From Bacteroidales bacterium (GTDB lineage: Bacteria > Bacteroidota > Bacteroidia > Bacteroidales > UBA12077), in contig JAEINU010000002.1 of the NCBI GenBank assembly GCA_016342685.1, forward strand, positions 639,085 to 703,084: DNA of 64,000 bases, written 5' to 3'. This document shows, piece after piece, positions 43,145-51,397 of the stretch. The notes under the pieces were generated by a model. It was given only the letters and a program-made list of their open reading frames with translations. It did no database searches and was not told where the DNA came from. The position numbers and the translations under genes were made by a program. Position 1 is the first letter of the stretch; the number at the start of each line of letters is the position of its first letter.

Positions 43145-44670
43145 CTATTATATTCTTTTGGGAAAGGCCTTTCATTAACAATTATCTCAGGTGTAAAATT
43201 GATTTTCTTCTTTAGACACCATTGTTTTTCAATATTTAAAACCTTAATGTATTCGGGTTCGTAAACCTCACCCCATTTTGTTAGCCATTTATCGGGTGTT
43301 AATTTTCCATATATGTCATGCATTGCTTGTAAGCATAGTTCTTTATTAACATTAAAAAGATCAATTAACTTTAATGCTATTAGCGTATCATAACTTTTCC
43401 TATCAAGGTGTATGTTAAATCTAATAGTCAAGCTTATTTCATTATTATTTAGCTTTAATATTTCCTCAAATAAATGATGAACTTCTTTACAATGTCCACA
43501 TAGAGGATTGGTTACTATAATGATTTTCAATTTCCCCTTAAGATTTCCAAAAGATATTTCACTTATTTCGTCGACTTTTGTATCGATTTGATTTGATTTA
43601 GCATTTAATGCTTCATATATAAAATAATTTCGCTTAAACTTAGCGAACTCCAATTTTATATTTTTTAACTCACTCTCCTTCTTAAGTTTAGGCAAAAAGG
43701 ATTGCCAAAATCCAGTAACAACTAAAAAACAACATACAACTACAAATGCTTCTTGTAAACTATATTCTGCAAATAAATTTGTTAAATCAGCATAATAAAG
43801 AGATCCTGCTTGCAACCATAAAATCAAAATAATACTTAAACAAAGAGTACACCACTTCTTCACAACAAAATATTGATATAATATTGAGTAAAATGTAAAT
43901 GGAATTGCCAAAAGTGAAATTGCTATTATAAGATTGCAGGAATTATTATCTGATAATAATATCCAAGAAAGAATTAAGGAAACAAAATAGATTATTCCTA
44001 TATCACTAAAATTAAGGAAATTAAAAAACTTAGACCCTTTTGATTTCAAGACATCATCACAATTGATCTTTTCTATGTTTCCTGAACAAAATTTATCGGC
44101 TACTATAGAATCAAAACCCAGTTCATGTTTTATAATTACAACACTCATTCCCAAACCTACAAGTGAAAGTATAAAGTGTAATACGTGAAATGATTCAGGT
44201 TTATTTATTACAAATAAACCAACAACTGCAATTAAAGCAAAAAACACAAAAGCCTGTTTTAACCAAATTGCGCAAGACCCTTTGGTTTTTTTATATTCTT
44301 TATCTTTTTCAATAACAACTAATACACCTGTCCATAAAATCATAAAATCTTTTATACTTATGGATTCTGATTTATTATTATAATATAAAATTACATTTTG
44401 GACTTTCAAAGACACCAAAACTATCTCATCTATACTTTTATTTTTGATATGTGCTATAAATGATTCTGGTAAATGTTTTATTAATTCTTCCGTTTTTGGA
44501 ACTTCGAGTGCAACATTTTCAACTTTAAAATGATCTAAAACTCCTGTTAAAGAATGTAAACTTGGATAAGATGGGTGACTTAATAACTGAAATTTAAGTT
44601 CACTCTCATTCACCTTAATATCATACTTTTTAAGAAGTTTTTGCAATATAAAAAACAATGAATTTTTCAA
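43102..44670 (-). CDS. VKOR-thioredoxin fusion with degenerate C39-like N-terminal domain
   Basis: This is a 522-residue membrane protein. Residues ~1-135 resemble C39 peptidase-like domains (LLSHPSYPSLHSLTGVLDHF, ...DFMILWTGVLVVIE) but lack the catalytic Cys, so binding rather than cutting is likely. A vitamin K epoxide reductase domain follows, with Cys pairs near 193/202 (CSGNIEKINC) and in KKWCTLC near 271, and five membrane segments. The C-terminal thioredoxin fold has VTNPLCGHCKEVHHLF (CGHC near 391). It should oxidise cysteines to disulfides outside the membrane. Start is TTG at 44670: an in-frame TAG lies just upstream and no ATG occurs before the conserved segment. Its neighbour, the four-Cys peptide, is the likely client. 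Confidence 0.9.
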   Translation of the reverse strand: MKNSLFFILQKLLKKYDIKVNESELKFQLLSHPSYPSLHSLTGVLDHFKVENVALEVPKTEELIKHLPESFIAHIKNKSIDEIVLVSLKVQNVILYYNNKSESISIKDFMILWTGVLVVIEKDKEYKKTKGSCAIWLKQAFVFFALIAVVGLFVINKPESFHVLHFILSLVGLGMSVVIIKHELGFDSIVADKFCSGNIEKINCDDVLKSKGSKFFNFLNFSDIGIIYFVSLILSWILLSDNNSCNLIIAISLLAIPFTFYSILYQYFVVKKWCTLCLSIILILWLQAGSLYYADLTNLFAEYSLQEAFVVVCCFLVVTGFWQSFLPKLKKESELKNIKLEFAKFKRNYFIYEALNAKSNQIDTKVDEISEISFGNLKGKLKIIIVTNPLCGHCKEVHHLFEEILKLNNNEISLTIRFNIHLDRKSYDTLIALKLIDLFNVNKELCLQAMHDIYGKLTPDKWLTKWGEVYEPEYIKVLNIEKQWCLKKKINFTPEIIVNERPFPKEYNRMDLLYFIDDILED

Positions 44671-44730
44671 AACTTTTTCTTTCTAATTATTATAAGTAAA
44701 ACTTGAAATTAGAAACATTTATTACTATTA

Positions 44731-44844
44731 CAAAATGGCTGTTAGGTAATCAAAGCTTTAAAAAGCATTTGCGTATAATAAAAAAGTATTTGCGTATCCT
44801 GCATTTTATTTTTCGTACTATATTTTTTGACTAAACTTATTAAC
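44731..44844 (-). promoter_or_regulatory. LytTR-type operator/promoter 3 (VKOR/peptide unit)
   Basis: The minus strand reads GTTAATAAGTTTAGTCAAAA, then three half sites TACGAAAAA, TACGCAAAT and TACGCAAAT whose cytosines are at plus-strand 44814, 44793 and 44772, exactly 21 bp apart. CCATTTTG follows (44731-44738), 41 nt after the last site. It is the most regular of the three copies. The missing TA of the -7 box and the absence of a -33 TTG suit an activator-dependent promoter. It drives the gene beginning at 44670. Confidence 0.75.
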
Positions 44845-44856
44845 AAGCTCCTATAC

Positions 44857-44890
44857 AAAAAAACCTCGACAAATTAAATTTATCGAGGTT
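44857..44890 (-). terminator. Intrinsic terminator of the LytTR gene cluster
   Basis: On the minus strand the 8-bp stem AACCTCGA/TCGAGGTT encloses a 13-nt loop and is followed by a TTTTTT tract, 28 nt after the LytTR 1 stop. It isolates the regulator unit from the VKOR operator directly downstream. Confidence 0.9.
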
Positions 44891-44918
44891 TCTGAATGTA
44901 AGATGGCAAATTATGTAA

Positions 44919-45287
44919 TTACCAAAAGTCAAATTTGTTTTTAACAAATTCTATAAAATCTTTATATTTCCTGTGAGCAATTTTCAGTTCTATTCCGTCA
45001 TGAAGTAACACGGATTTCTCCGCATTTACATTTATTCCCTGCAAAAAATCCACATTAATAATTATGGATTTATGTATTTTAAAAAACTTTTCATCTGGGA
45101 GCTTCTCTTCAATCTGCGTTAGACATTTCTTCACCAAATATTCTTCACCTTCGCAACAATATGTTTTTGTCTTTCGTCCGACTGACTCCAAATAAACAAT
45201 TTCGCGAAGTTTTTTTACATGCAATAAATTATCGTTGTTTGAATTAACTATTATCTTCTTATCGATCATATAATTTGTCGAAATCAT
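44919..45287 (-). CDS. Stand-alone LytTR DNA-binding protein 1
   Basis: A 122-residue protein consisting only of a LytTR domain, with no receiver or membrane part. Typical segments are KKLREIVYLESVGRKTKTYC, FFKIHKSIIINVDFLQGINV and SVLLHDGIELKIAHRKYKDF. It is the last and most canonical of three tandem LytTR genes. Such proteins bind promoter direct repeats. Without a receiver, phosphorylation control is unlikely, and activity is perhaps set by abundance or by a partner protein, as in streptococcal LytTR regulatory systems. Confidence 0.9.
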   Translation of the reverse strand: MISTNYMIDKKIIVNSNNDNLLHVKKLREIVYLESVGRKTKTYCCEGEEYLVKKCLTQIEEKLPDEKFFKIHKSIIINVDFLQGINVNAEKSVLLHDGIELKIAHRKYKDFIEFVKNKFDFW

Positions 45288-45321
45288 TTTTAATAAAAAA
45301 AACCGGGTGTCGTAATTAGTA

Positions 45322-45654
45322 TTAAACGCAATATCTGTTTCTCAAGAACCATTTCAATTCTGGATATCTTTTAAAATCAAGCTCTAACTCTATTCCATTA
45401 TGGAGTAGAACATTCTTATTTGAGCTAACTCGAATTTTTTTAAGATGATCAATATTAACAATAAATGACTCACTAATTCTGAAAAATTTCTGAAGAGGAA
45501 GCTTTTCTTGTATAAGATCTAAATCATTTTCAATTAATTTCTCCTCCCCATTTGAATAATAAGCCATTGAAAAATTACCTATTGATTTTAAATAAATAAT
45601 TGGCTTAACATCCGTAAGACCCTCTAATTTACTACTAATTGCTACGCTTTCCAT
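45322..45654 (-). CDS. Stand-alone LytTR DNA-binding protein 2
   Basis: A 110-residue LytTR-only protein (VKPIIYLKSIGNFSMAYYSN, FFRISESFIVNIDHLKKIRV, VLLHNGIELELDFKRYPEL), clearly paralogous to copy 1 (both have VLLHxGIEL). It lies 34 nt upstream of copy 1, with a stable hairpin in front of it. It may form heterodimers with its neighbours. The three half sites per operator and three LytTR proteins invite a one-to-one reading, which is speculation. Confidence 0.89.
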   Translation of the reverse strand: MESVAISSKLEGLTDVKPIIYLKSIGNFSMAYYSNGEEKLIENDLDLIQEKLPLQKFFRISESFIVNIDHLKKIRVSSNKNVLLHNGIELELDFKRYPELKWFLRNRYCV

Positions 45655-45682
45655 ACTTCATCATTTATAAGGTTAACAATTT

Positions 45683-45713
45683 ACCATCTCCAGGATTTTA
45701 ACATGGAGATGGT
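45683..45713 (-). terminator. Hairpin between LytTR 3 and LytTR 2
   Basis: A perfect 9-bp stem ACCATCTCC/GGAGATGGT with a 13-nt loop occupies the 91-nt gap. No T tract follows on the minus strand, so it may act as an mRNA-processing or attenuation element rather than a full terminator. Confidence 0.5.
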
Positions 45714-45745
45714 ACTAACTAAACTAACAATAACAAACCTTTATT

Positions 45746-46099
45746 CTAAACTAACTCATGTAACTCATATACTTCGCGAAGATTTTCAAATAACTCTTCG
45801 CGTTTATTGTAATTTACAAATATCTCTTTCCCGTTTTCCATTATTACTTTAGAAGCATTAGATGGGAAAACCACCTGAATACATTTCAAATTAACAAGTA
45901 ATCGATTATTAAATTTAAAGAAACCTTGTTCCAGCAAAACGTATTCTATTTCTTGCATTGTAAGTAATAACTCTATGGTTTGATTATTTATTAAGGTAAC
46001 TCTAGTAAATTGAAGACTAGATTCAATATATAATATTTTATTGCAATCTATAGTTGTTTTACCATTCTCTGTTAGTACATTTATGTTATAACTATTCAT
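45746..46099 (-). CDS. Stand-alone LytTR DNA-binding protein 3 (divergent)
   Basis: A 117-residue LytTR-like protein (INVLTENGKTTIDCNKILYI, GFFKFNNRLLVNLKCIQVVF, VIMENGKEIFVNYNKREELF). The usual R-I-H-x-S-x-I-V-N segment is FKFNNRLLVN and the SRR segment is NYNK, so DNA contact residues are altered. It may bind a different site or modulate copies 1 and 2. It begins 27 nt after the kinase-like gene and is probably cotranscribed with it. Confidence 0.8.
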   Translation of the reverse strand: MNSYNINVLTENGKTTIDCNKILYIESSLQFTRVTLINNQTIELLLTMQEIEYVLLEQGFFKFNNRLLVNLKCIQVVFPSNASKVIMENGKEIFVNYNKREELFENLREVYELHELV

Positions 46100-46126
46100 A
46101 TCTCACAGGTATTTATATTAACTATT

Positions 46127-46870
46127 TTACTTATTAAATTTTATTGGTATACAAAAAGAATATTCTTGCTTCTCAGAGTTGGTGCATAATTTACCTTGCA
46201 TCCTTTCAACAGCTTCAGACAATACTTTGAAATTAAAAAAATCAAAAGAATCATTATCAGCAGCAGAATATAAGTCAGGTTCATTTGCTAAGTCATCAAG
46301 ATTTAATTTCTCGGCTGTTGGTCTTATGAAAACACTCACACTAATGTCATCAATAATTCTATATCCTAATTCATATTCATTTATCGGATATTTTTTACTT
46401 ACGATATTTACAAGTCTTTGAATTGCTTTTTTAAACAAAATAGAATCTGTTTCCAATTCAAGGTCTTTAACTTTAGAATCCCAAACCAACATTAAACTTA
46501 TGTCAGTATCATTATTTTCAATTTTATGATTGTAAAAATCTTCGGTATAATCCCAGATTAATTCATTTAAATCACAAGATTTAATTCTTACTTTGTAATT
46601 ATCTGCTTCGAATTGCGAGAGGTCCATCAAATTATCGACAAACTGCATTAATAAGTTACCACCATTTAAAATTCCTTGGATGTATTTCATTTGCTTGTGA
46701 TTCACAAGTTCTTTTAAAACTAACAACTTAGAAAATCCCATAATAGCATTTAATGGAGTTCTTATCCCATGCGATATGTGAGAAAGAAAGCTTAAACGTT
46801 CATATTCGTATTTTTCAACGTTTTTTTCTTTCAGACTTATGCTACTTGCATTTTTAATACTATTTTTCAT
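46127..46870 (-). CDS. Soluble HisKA protein with degraded ATPase domain
   Basis: This 247-residue protein lacks membrane segments and sensor domain. The dimerisation/phospho-acceptor helix is intact (LSFLSHISHGIRTPLNAIMG then FSKL). The following region keeps the general size of an HATPase domain (to CIPIKFNK), but the N-box, the DxGxG loop and the GxGLGL loop are missing. It therefore probably cannot autophosphorylate by itself and may accept phosphate from another kinase, act as phosphatase, or sequester LytTR proteins. It leads the LytTR tandem genes. Confidence 0.75.
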   Translation of the reverse strand: MKNSIKNASSISLKEKNVEKYEYERLSFLSHISHGIRTPLNAIMGFSKLLVLKELVNHKQMKYIQGILNGGNLLMQFVDNLMDLSQFEADNYKVRIKSCDLNELIWDYTEDFYNHKIENNDTDISLMLVWDSKVKDLELETDSILFKKAIQRLVNIVSKKYPINEYELGYRIIDDISVSVFIRPTAEKLNLDDLANEPDLYSAADNDSFDFFNFKVLSEAVERMQGKLCTNSEKQEYSFCIPIKFNK

Positions 46871-47034
46871 CTGCTAAACTTTATTATTTATATTCAGATG
46901 ATTCCAAAAGTTTTTAAACTTTTCTTATTGAATGAGTGGGGCTCTCTTCGATAGAAATAAGAACATGAATCAAGTCCATATTTCGCATTGCTTTATCGAG
47001 TCTCAATCGGATTCATCCATTTTTATCAAATAGA

Positions 47035-47787
47035 TCAATTCTCAATATCTCTTAACACTTTATTCGCCTTATCTGTATAAGTGCTTTGTTCATTAATTAA
47101 TTCTTTTAGTAAATATACAGCGTCATTGTCACTTCCTGTTTTAATATAACACATTGACAAATACCACTTTGCTTGTTCTATAAACAAATTGTCGTTATTT
47201 ACAATTATCTTACTAAAGGATGTACTTGCTTTTTGATATTTTTCCTCTTCCATATAACTTATACCAGTATATAATTTTACTGACATGTCATCACCATGCG
47301 AACTCACAACTTCTTCAAAAAGAACTAAAGCATTTTCAAAGTCTCTATCTTCATAACGTTCTAAGGCTTTGAGCAGAATACGATCAACTTCTGTATTGCC
47401 AGATCTATATGTCACGGTTGCATCGTACGGAGCATAGTATTTTTCATACACAGCGTTATTATCAAGATCTGGATGAGCCAACTTCTGAACAATTCCACCT
47501 GTTGCAACTAATAATGCAATTGAAGCTGCAGCGTAATAAACTTTACGTTTTGCAAATACCGTAGGAATCCTACGAACTTTCGTTTCCTCCTCATTGTACA
47601 TATAATTCATAGTTTCACGAAGCGCAATTACATCATCTTCTTTTATTGAGTTGTTTATTTCTAAACTCAAATTATAATTGTGCTTTATATCATCGTCGGT
47701 TGAAAGCAACTTCTCAAAATTAATTAGCTCGGAGCCTTCTAATTCACCATCGATGTATTTTTCAATTACCTCAAAATTATCCATCAT
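47035..47787 (-). CDS. Anti-sigma-like membrane protein with TPR repeats
   Basis: A 250-residue protein. The N-terminal ~75 residues (EKYIDGELEGSELINFEKLL, STDDDIKHNYNLSLEINNSI) are anti-sigma-like. One transmembrane helix follows (KVYYAAASIALLVATGGIVQ, ~88-107), then three TPR units (ALVLFEEVVSSHGDDMSVKL, QAKWYLSMCYIKTGSDNDAV). It is a paralogue of the protein encoded at 51.4-52.1 kb, which sits beside its own ECF sigma gene; here no sigma gene is adjacent. It might partner that sigma factor too, or be a leftover. It is followed on the same strand by the kinase-like gene, 164 nt away. Confidence 0.75.
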   Translation of the reverse strand: MMDNFEVIEKYIDGELEGSELINFEKLLSTDDDIKHNYNLSLEINNSIKEDDVIALRETMNYMYNEEETKVRRIPTVFAKRKVYYAAASIALLVATGGIVQKLAHPDLDNNAVYEKYYAPYDATVTYRSGNTEVDRILLKALERYEDRDFENALVLFEEVVSSHGDDMSVKLYTGISYMEEEKYQKASTSFSKIIVNNDNLFIEQAKWYLSMCYIKTGSDNDAVYLLKELINEQSTYTDKANKVLRDIEN

Positions 47788-47887
47788 TAAATTTTTTATT
47801 TTTTACCCAAACACTTGAATTGAATAATCTGTAACAGATTATTTAATAAGAGATTATAAGCTAAATTTGCATCGTTTCCGAAAGTTA

Positions 47888-47923
47888 AAATGATCGGCTC
47901 AGCTGGCACCGAGCTGATCATTT
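47888..47923 (-). terminator. Strong hairpin downstream of the peptide genes
   Basis: AAATGATCGGCTC pairs with GAGCTGATCATTT (one G-T pair) around a 10-nt loop. It lies after the peptide relic and before the anti-sigma-like gene, with modest T-richness on both sides, and could terminate the minus-strand peptide transcript. Confidence 0.6.
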
Positions 47924-47963
47924 CTGTTTTAAACGCATATTTGAATCGAAAGGGAGTACTAAT

Positions 47964-48137
47964 TTAACCATTGTTCATTTCAGGCTTATTTTTTTGGAGA
48001 TCATTAACATCTTCTTGTTCTCCATTTATTTTGATCATTGGAATAATATCAATGATACCTGAAAAATTCTTTATTCCTTTTTATTTCTTAATCCTGTAAT
48101 TACTATTTAAAGTTTTATAATTCTGAATAAATATCAT
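47964..48137 (-). pseudogene. Decayed paralogue of the proline-rich GG-leader peptide
   Basis: Translation on the minus strand gives NYKTLNSNYRIKK, then a TAA stop, then in the same frame KGIKNFSGIIDIIPMIKING and EQEDVNDLQKN. This aligns with the intact peptide upstream (MKTLRSIFRLEETKKSIGNF SG..., then GGQDEDL), sharing KTL, NFSG, ID and the QxxD pattern. The ATG, the GG pair (now NG) and frame continuity are all damaged. It shows that the peptide gene was once duplicated in tandem. The N-terminal alignment includes a one-residue gap, so the relationship is clear mainly in the NFSG-to-QED part. Confidence 0.65.
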
Positions 48138-48225
48138 CTAATGTCTTTAATCAAAAGTTCACTCTGTTTTAATTTTAGGAGTCTATTTATTAACTTCTCT
48201 TTTAATACCCCTAACCGTTAGTAAT

Positions 48226-48393
48226 CTAATTTTTTGGTGGAGGTGGAGGTGTTACAGGAATTGGAGGTGCCCATAAATCCTCATCTTGTCCGCCTCTAAC
48301 AGTTAACATCGAATTAAAATCTATATTACCTGAAAAATTACCGATTGATTTTTTTGTTTCTTCTAATCTAAAAATGCTCCTTAATGTTTTCAT
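48226..48393 (-). CDS. GG-leader proline-rich small peptide (55 aa)
   Basis: Minus-strand frame with ATG at 48393 and stop TAG at 48226. MKTLRSIFRLEETKKSIGNF continues to a GG pair at residues 34-35 (SMLTVRGG), typical of C39-processed precursors. The predicted 20-residue product QDEDLWAPPIPVTPPPPPKN is acidic then proline-rich, with no Cys. A damaged paralogue lies 89 nt downstream. It might be an exported signal peptide sensed by the regulators at 44.9-46.9 kb, or another bacteriocin; neither is shown. No enzyme gene is immediately adjacent. Confidence 0.7.
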   Translation of the reverse strand: MKTLRSIFRLEETKKSIGNFSGNIDFNSMLTVRGGQDEDLWAPPIPVTPPPPPKN

Positions 48394-48604
48394 AGTATTT
48401 ATTTTTTATATTTTATTTTTATTTTTTATCTGCTTTCAACTATTAATTCCTGAAATCAGAAAAAGGTGACCCCCATTTCTTATTTTTTTTTAAAAAATAA
48501 TAATATAAAAATTATTAAATACTGACCTTGTGATATTTAGACTTGGTATTTTTTTTAAACTTTTTCCGTTTTTTTGAGTATAAATTGAATATAGGTTGGA
48601 AATT

Positions 48605-51397
48605 ATGCATTTTAAAAATATATATTTTATACTATTAATTATAATCTCGGGAATTAATAATTCATTTGGGCAAGACTCATCTGCTGCCTATACGAACAAT
48701 TCAATAGGTAAAGCAAAAAATTACTATAATTTGGGCCTGTCGTTTGGTAAGCACGGAGAATTAGATAGTGCTCTATTTTATACAAAAAATGCAATAACTT
48801 TATATGAAAATATAGGAATAAAAAATAAAATACAGCTAGCATATTCTTATCAGAACCTTGGAATAATAAATAAAATTTTAGGCAGGTATAACGAAGCTAT
48901 AAACTGTTACGATAAAGCCGAGGCTATTTATAAATTAGAAAAGCAACAATCTCTCCTTGCTTTTATTTATGGTAATAAGGCCAATATATTCTATATACAA
49001 CAAGATTATAAGAAAGCACAAGCTTATCATAATCGGGCAATAGAAATATTTATTACGGACTCAATTAATTTCAGAAATCAATTAGCATCTTCTTTAAATA
49101 ATTTAGCAAACGTCTATAGAAAAAAAACAGAATACCAGAAGGCAATACAGAATTACAAAAAAAGTTTAAAATTAAAAGCAAAAAAAAATTCATATATAAC
49201 CTATGGTAACCTTGCAATGTGTTATCAAAATATAAATAATACCAAATCGGCAAATAATTATTATAAGCTTGCAATTAAAACAGCTAAAGAAAATAATCCA
49301 AGCACCAGCATTCATATTGCTCAACAACTTATGTATTATTCTATTTTCTTGGGAATTGAAAATAAAACAGTACTAGCAAAATCATATTTTCAAGAAGCCT
49401 TGTCAATTTACAAGGACAATTTTGGAGAAAAACATCCTGATGTATCTACATGTTATAATGCTCTGGGAGAATACTATTTAAATCAAAATAGAATTGATAG
49501 TTCTTTGCATTATTTTCAAAAATCATTAATCTCAATTTCAAACGAATTTAATGCAACGAACTTTGATCAAAATCCTAAATTAACAGCTGTTTTTTCTAAA
49601 ACACACTTACTAAATTCGCTTAAAAATAAAGCCAATGCATTATCGCAAAGGGCATTTAAAAATTCTGATATTGAATCCTATAAACTAAGCTTATTGACTT
49701 ATGAAAAAGTTGTTGCGGTTTTTAATGAAATAAGATCGGGCTATATAAGCGAAGAAAGTAAACTGTTTTTAGCCGAGAATGAATTTGAAACCTTCTCAAA
49801 TGCATTAAAAACAAGTTACGAACTGTATAATTTAACTGGCAATAAAAAATATTTAGAAAAAGCATTTACATATAGCGAATCTGGAAAATCGGCAATTTTG
49901 AATGAATCGATGAAGAACACAAATGCCTTAAATATAGCTGGTATTCCCGATTCTTTATTAACACGAGAAAAGCAATTAGAAAAAAGTATTTGGACATACG
50001 AAGAATTAATTTACGAGGAAATAAAACTAAGAAATCCAAATCAAAAAAATCTTAGCTTCTGGAACAAATACTTATTTGAAGAAAAACAAAAATATTCGAC
50101 TCTTTTAGATTATCTTGAAAACAATTTCAGAGATTATCACAACTTTAAACATCATAATAATTCTATAACAGTTTCTGATTTACAAGAAAAAATATCCAAA
50201 AATGAAACAGTTATAGAGTTTTTCATTTCGGACAATAATATCTACACTTTTTTAATAAATAGAACGGAAGTCGATTTATATAAAACTATTATAGATTCAT
50301 CATTTAACTTTCATGTTAACAAGGTTATTCAGGCAATATCTAATAATAACTTTGCTCATCATGGATATAAAGATTTTGCTCAATTTCAGGAATCATCCTA
50401 TTTTGTATACGATTTATTATTTAATCGTTTAAAGGGAGAGATTCAATCAAATGATTTAATAATAATTCCAGATGGCATTTTGGCTTATTTGCCTTTCGAG
50501 GTGCTAATTACAGATAATAAGGAGTTTAAACAAATAAATTATAAAAAATTACCTTTCTTTATTTTCAGTAACACAATCAGTTATTATCATTCGGCTACTT
50601 TCATTATCAATAATAATCATTCAAAAACAGCACCAAAAAGCATAGGTGCCTTTGCCCCTTCTTACGAACAAATAGAAGATATTCAAACAAGTATGTTCTC
50701 GACCAGACAACAATATCGAGAAAAATTATACCCTTTGAAGGGAATAACAGATGAGGTTAATAAAGTTACAGAATTAATAAATGGAGATAAATACTTAAAT
50801 AAAGATGCCAGCGAATCTAATTTTAAGAAAGTTGCACATAACTATGATATTTTACATCTAGCGATGCACACAATTATGGACGATCAGAATCCAATGTATT
50901 CTAAAATGGCATTTACACAAACCAACGATAGTATAGAGGATGGATTTCTAAACACCTACGAACTTTATAACATGAAACTGAATAGTCGAATGGCTGTATT
51001 AAGTTCATGTAATAGTGGAACAGGCAAAATGCAACGCGGCGAAGGTGTAATGAGCATGGCTAGAGGTTTTATTTATTCCGGTTGCCCTTCAATTATCATG
51101 ACCCTTTGGTCTGTCGAAGACAAATCCGGAGTTAAGTTAATGACCAATTTTTACGAGAATCTGATAAAAGGGAAATCAAAATCTGAGGCACTTAGATTAT
51201 CTAAAATAAAATTTATTGAAGATGCAGATCAACTAAGAGCTCATCCTTACTTTTGGTCTGGGTATGTTGTTATTGGCAATAACAGCGCCTTATTTAAGTC
51301 CAGAGCTAAAGTTATGGCACTACTTTCCATTATAGGCTTATTTCTTGCAGGAATTGCTTTCTATTTCGTTCTGAAGCATAAAAAATCAATGAAGTGA
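48605..51397 (+). CDS. TPR-CHAT protein (CHAT peptidase-like domain), exported or membrane-bound
   Basis: This 930-residue protein starts with signal peptide MHFKNIYFILLIIISGINNS. Several TPR units fill about residues 30-330 (YQNLGIINKILGRYNEAINC, LNNLANVYRKKTEYQKAIQN). The CHAT domain (~600-890) has the His in ILHLAMHTIMDDQNPM (near 755) and Cys in AVLSSCNSGTGKM (near 800), so the caspase-like dyad is present. A final transmembrane helix reads ALLSIIGLFLAGIAFYFVL. ATG at 48605 is preferred to the TTG three codons upstream. It is divergent from the peptide gene and convergent with the anti-sigma-like gene (12-bp overlap). Possible roles include envelope proteolysis or signalling. Confidence 0.9.
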   Translation: MHFKNIYFILLIIISGINNSFGQDSSAAYTNNSIGKAKNYYNLGLSFGKHGELDSALFYTKNAITLYENIGIKNKIQLAYSYQNLGIINKILGRYNEAINCYDKAEAIYKLEKQQSLLAFIYGNKANIFYIQQDYKKAQAYHNRAIEIFITDSINFRNQLASSLNNLANVYRKKTEYQKAIQNYKKSLKLKAKKNSYITYGNLAMCYQNINNTKSANNYYKLAIKTAKENNPSTSIHIAQQLMYYSIFLGIENKTVLAKSYFQEALSIYKDNFGEKHPDVSTCYNALGEYYLNQNRIDSSLHYFQKSLISISNEFNATNFDQNPKLTAVFSKTHLLNSLKNKANALSQRAFKNSDIESYKLSLLTYEKVVAVFNEIRSGYISEESKLFLAENEFETFSNALKTSYELYNLTGNKKYLEKAFTYSESGKSAILNESMKNTNALNIAGIPDSLLTREKQLEKSIWTYEELIYEEIKLRNPNQKNLSFWNKYLFEEKQKYSTLLDYLENNFRDYHNFKHHNNSITVSDLQEKISKNETVIEFFISDNNIYTFLINRTEVDLYKTIIDSSFNFHVNKVIQAISNNNFAHHGYKDFAQFQESSYFVYDLLFNRLKGEIQSNDLIIIPDGILAYLPFEVLITDNKEFKQINYKKLPFFIFSNTISYYHSATFIINNNHSKTAPKSIGAFAPSYEQIEDIQTSMFSTRQQYREKLYPLKGITDEVNKVTELINGDKYLNKDASESNFKKVAHNYDILHLAMHTIMDDQNPMYSKMAFTQTNDSIEDGFLNTYELYNMKLNSRMAVLSSCNSGTGKMQRGEGVMSMARGFIYSGCPSIIMTLWSVEDKSGVKLMTNFYENLIKGKSKSEALRLSKIKFIEDADQLRAHPYFWSGYVVIGNNSALFKSRAKVMALLSIIGLFLAGIAFYFVLKHKKSMK

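Noticed and set aside
20976-44844. Reading the 21-bp repeats as a CRISPR or iteron origin
   Set aside because: Half sites are only about 8 bp, occur three per site in front of genes with identical registers, and no replication or Cas gene is nearby.
46127-46870. Calling the gene a complete histidine kinase
   Set aside because: No N-box or glycine-rich ATP loops are visible after the His helix.
46871-47034. Possible 24-residue minus-strand frame (MRNMDLIHVLIS...) and the palindrome AAAAGTTTTTAAACTTTT
   Set aside because: The frame has no GG or leader motif, and short frames are frequent in AT-rich DNA. The palindrome has too small a loop and no T run.
48139-48155. A TTTTGATTAAAG block near 48145 on the minus strand, like the operator block
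   Set aside because: It lacks the following 21-bp-spaced half sites in either direction.
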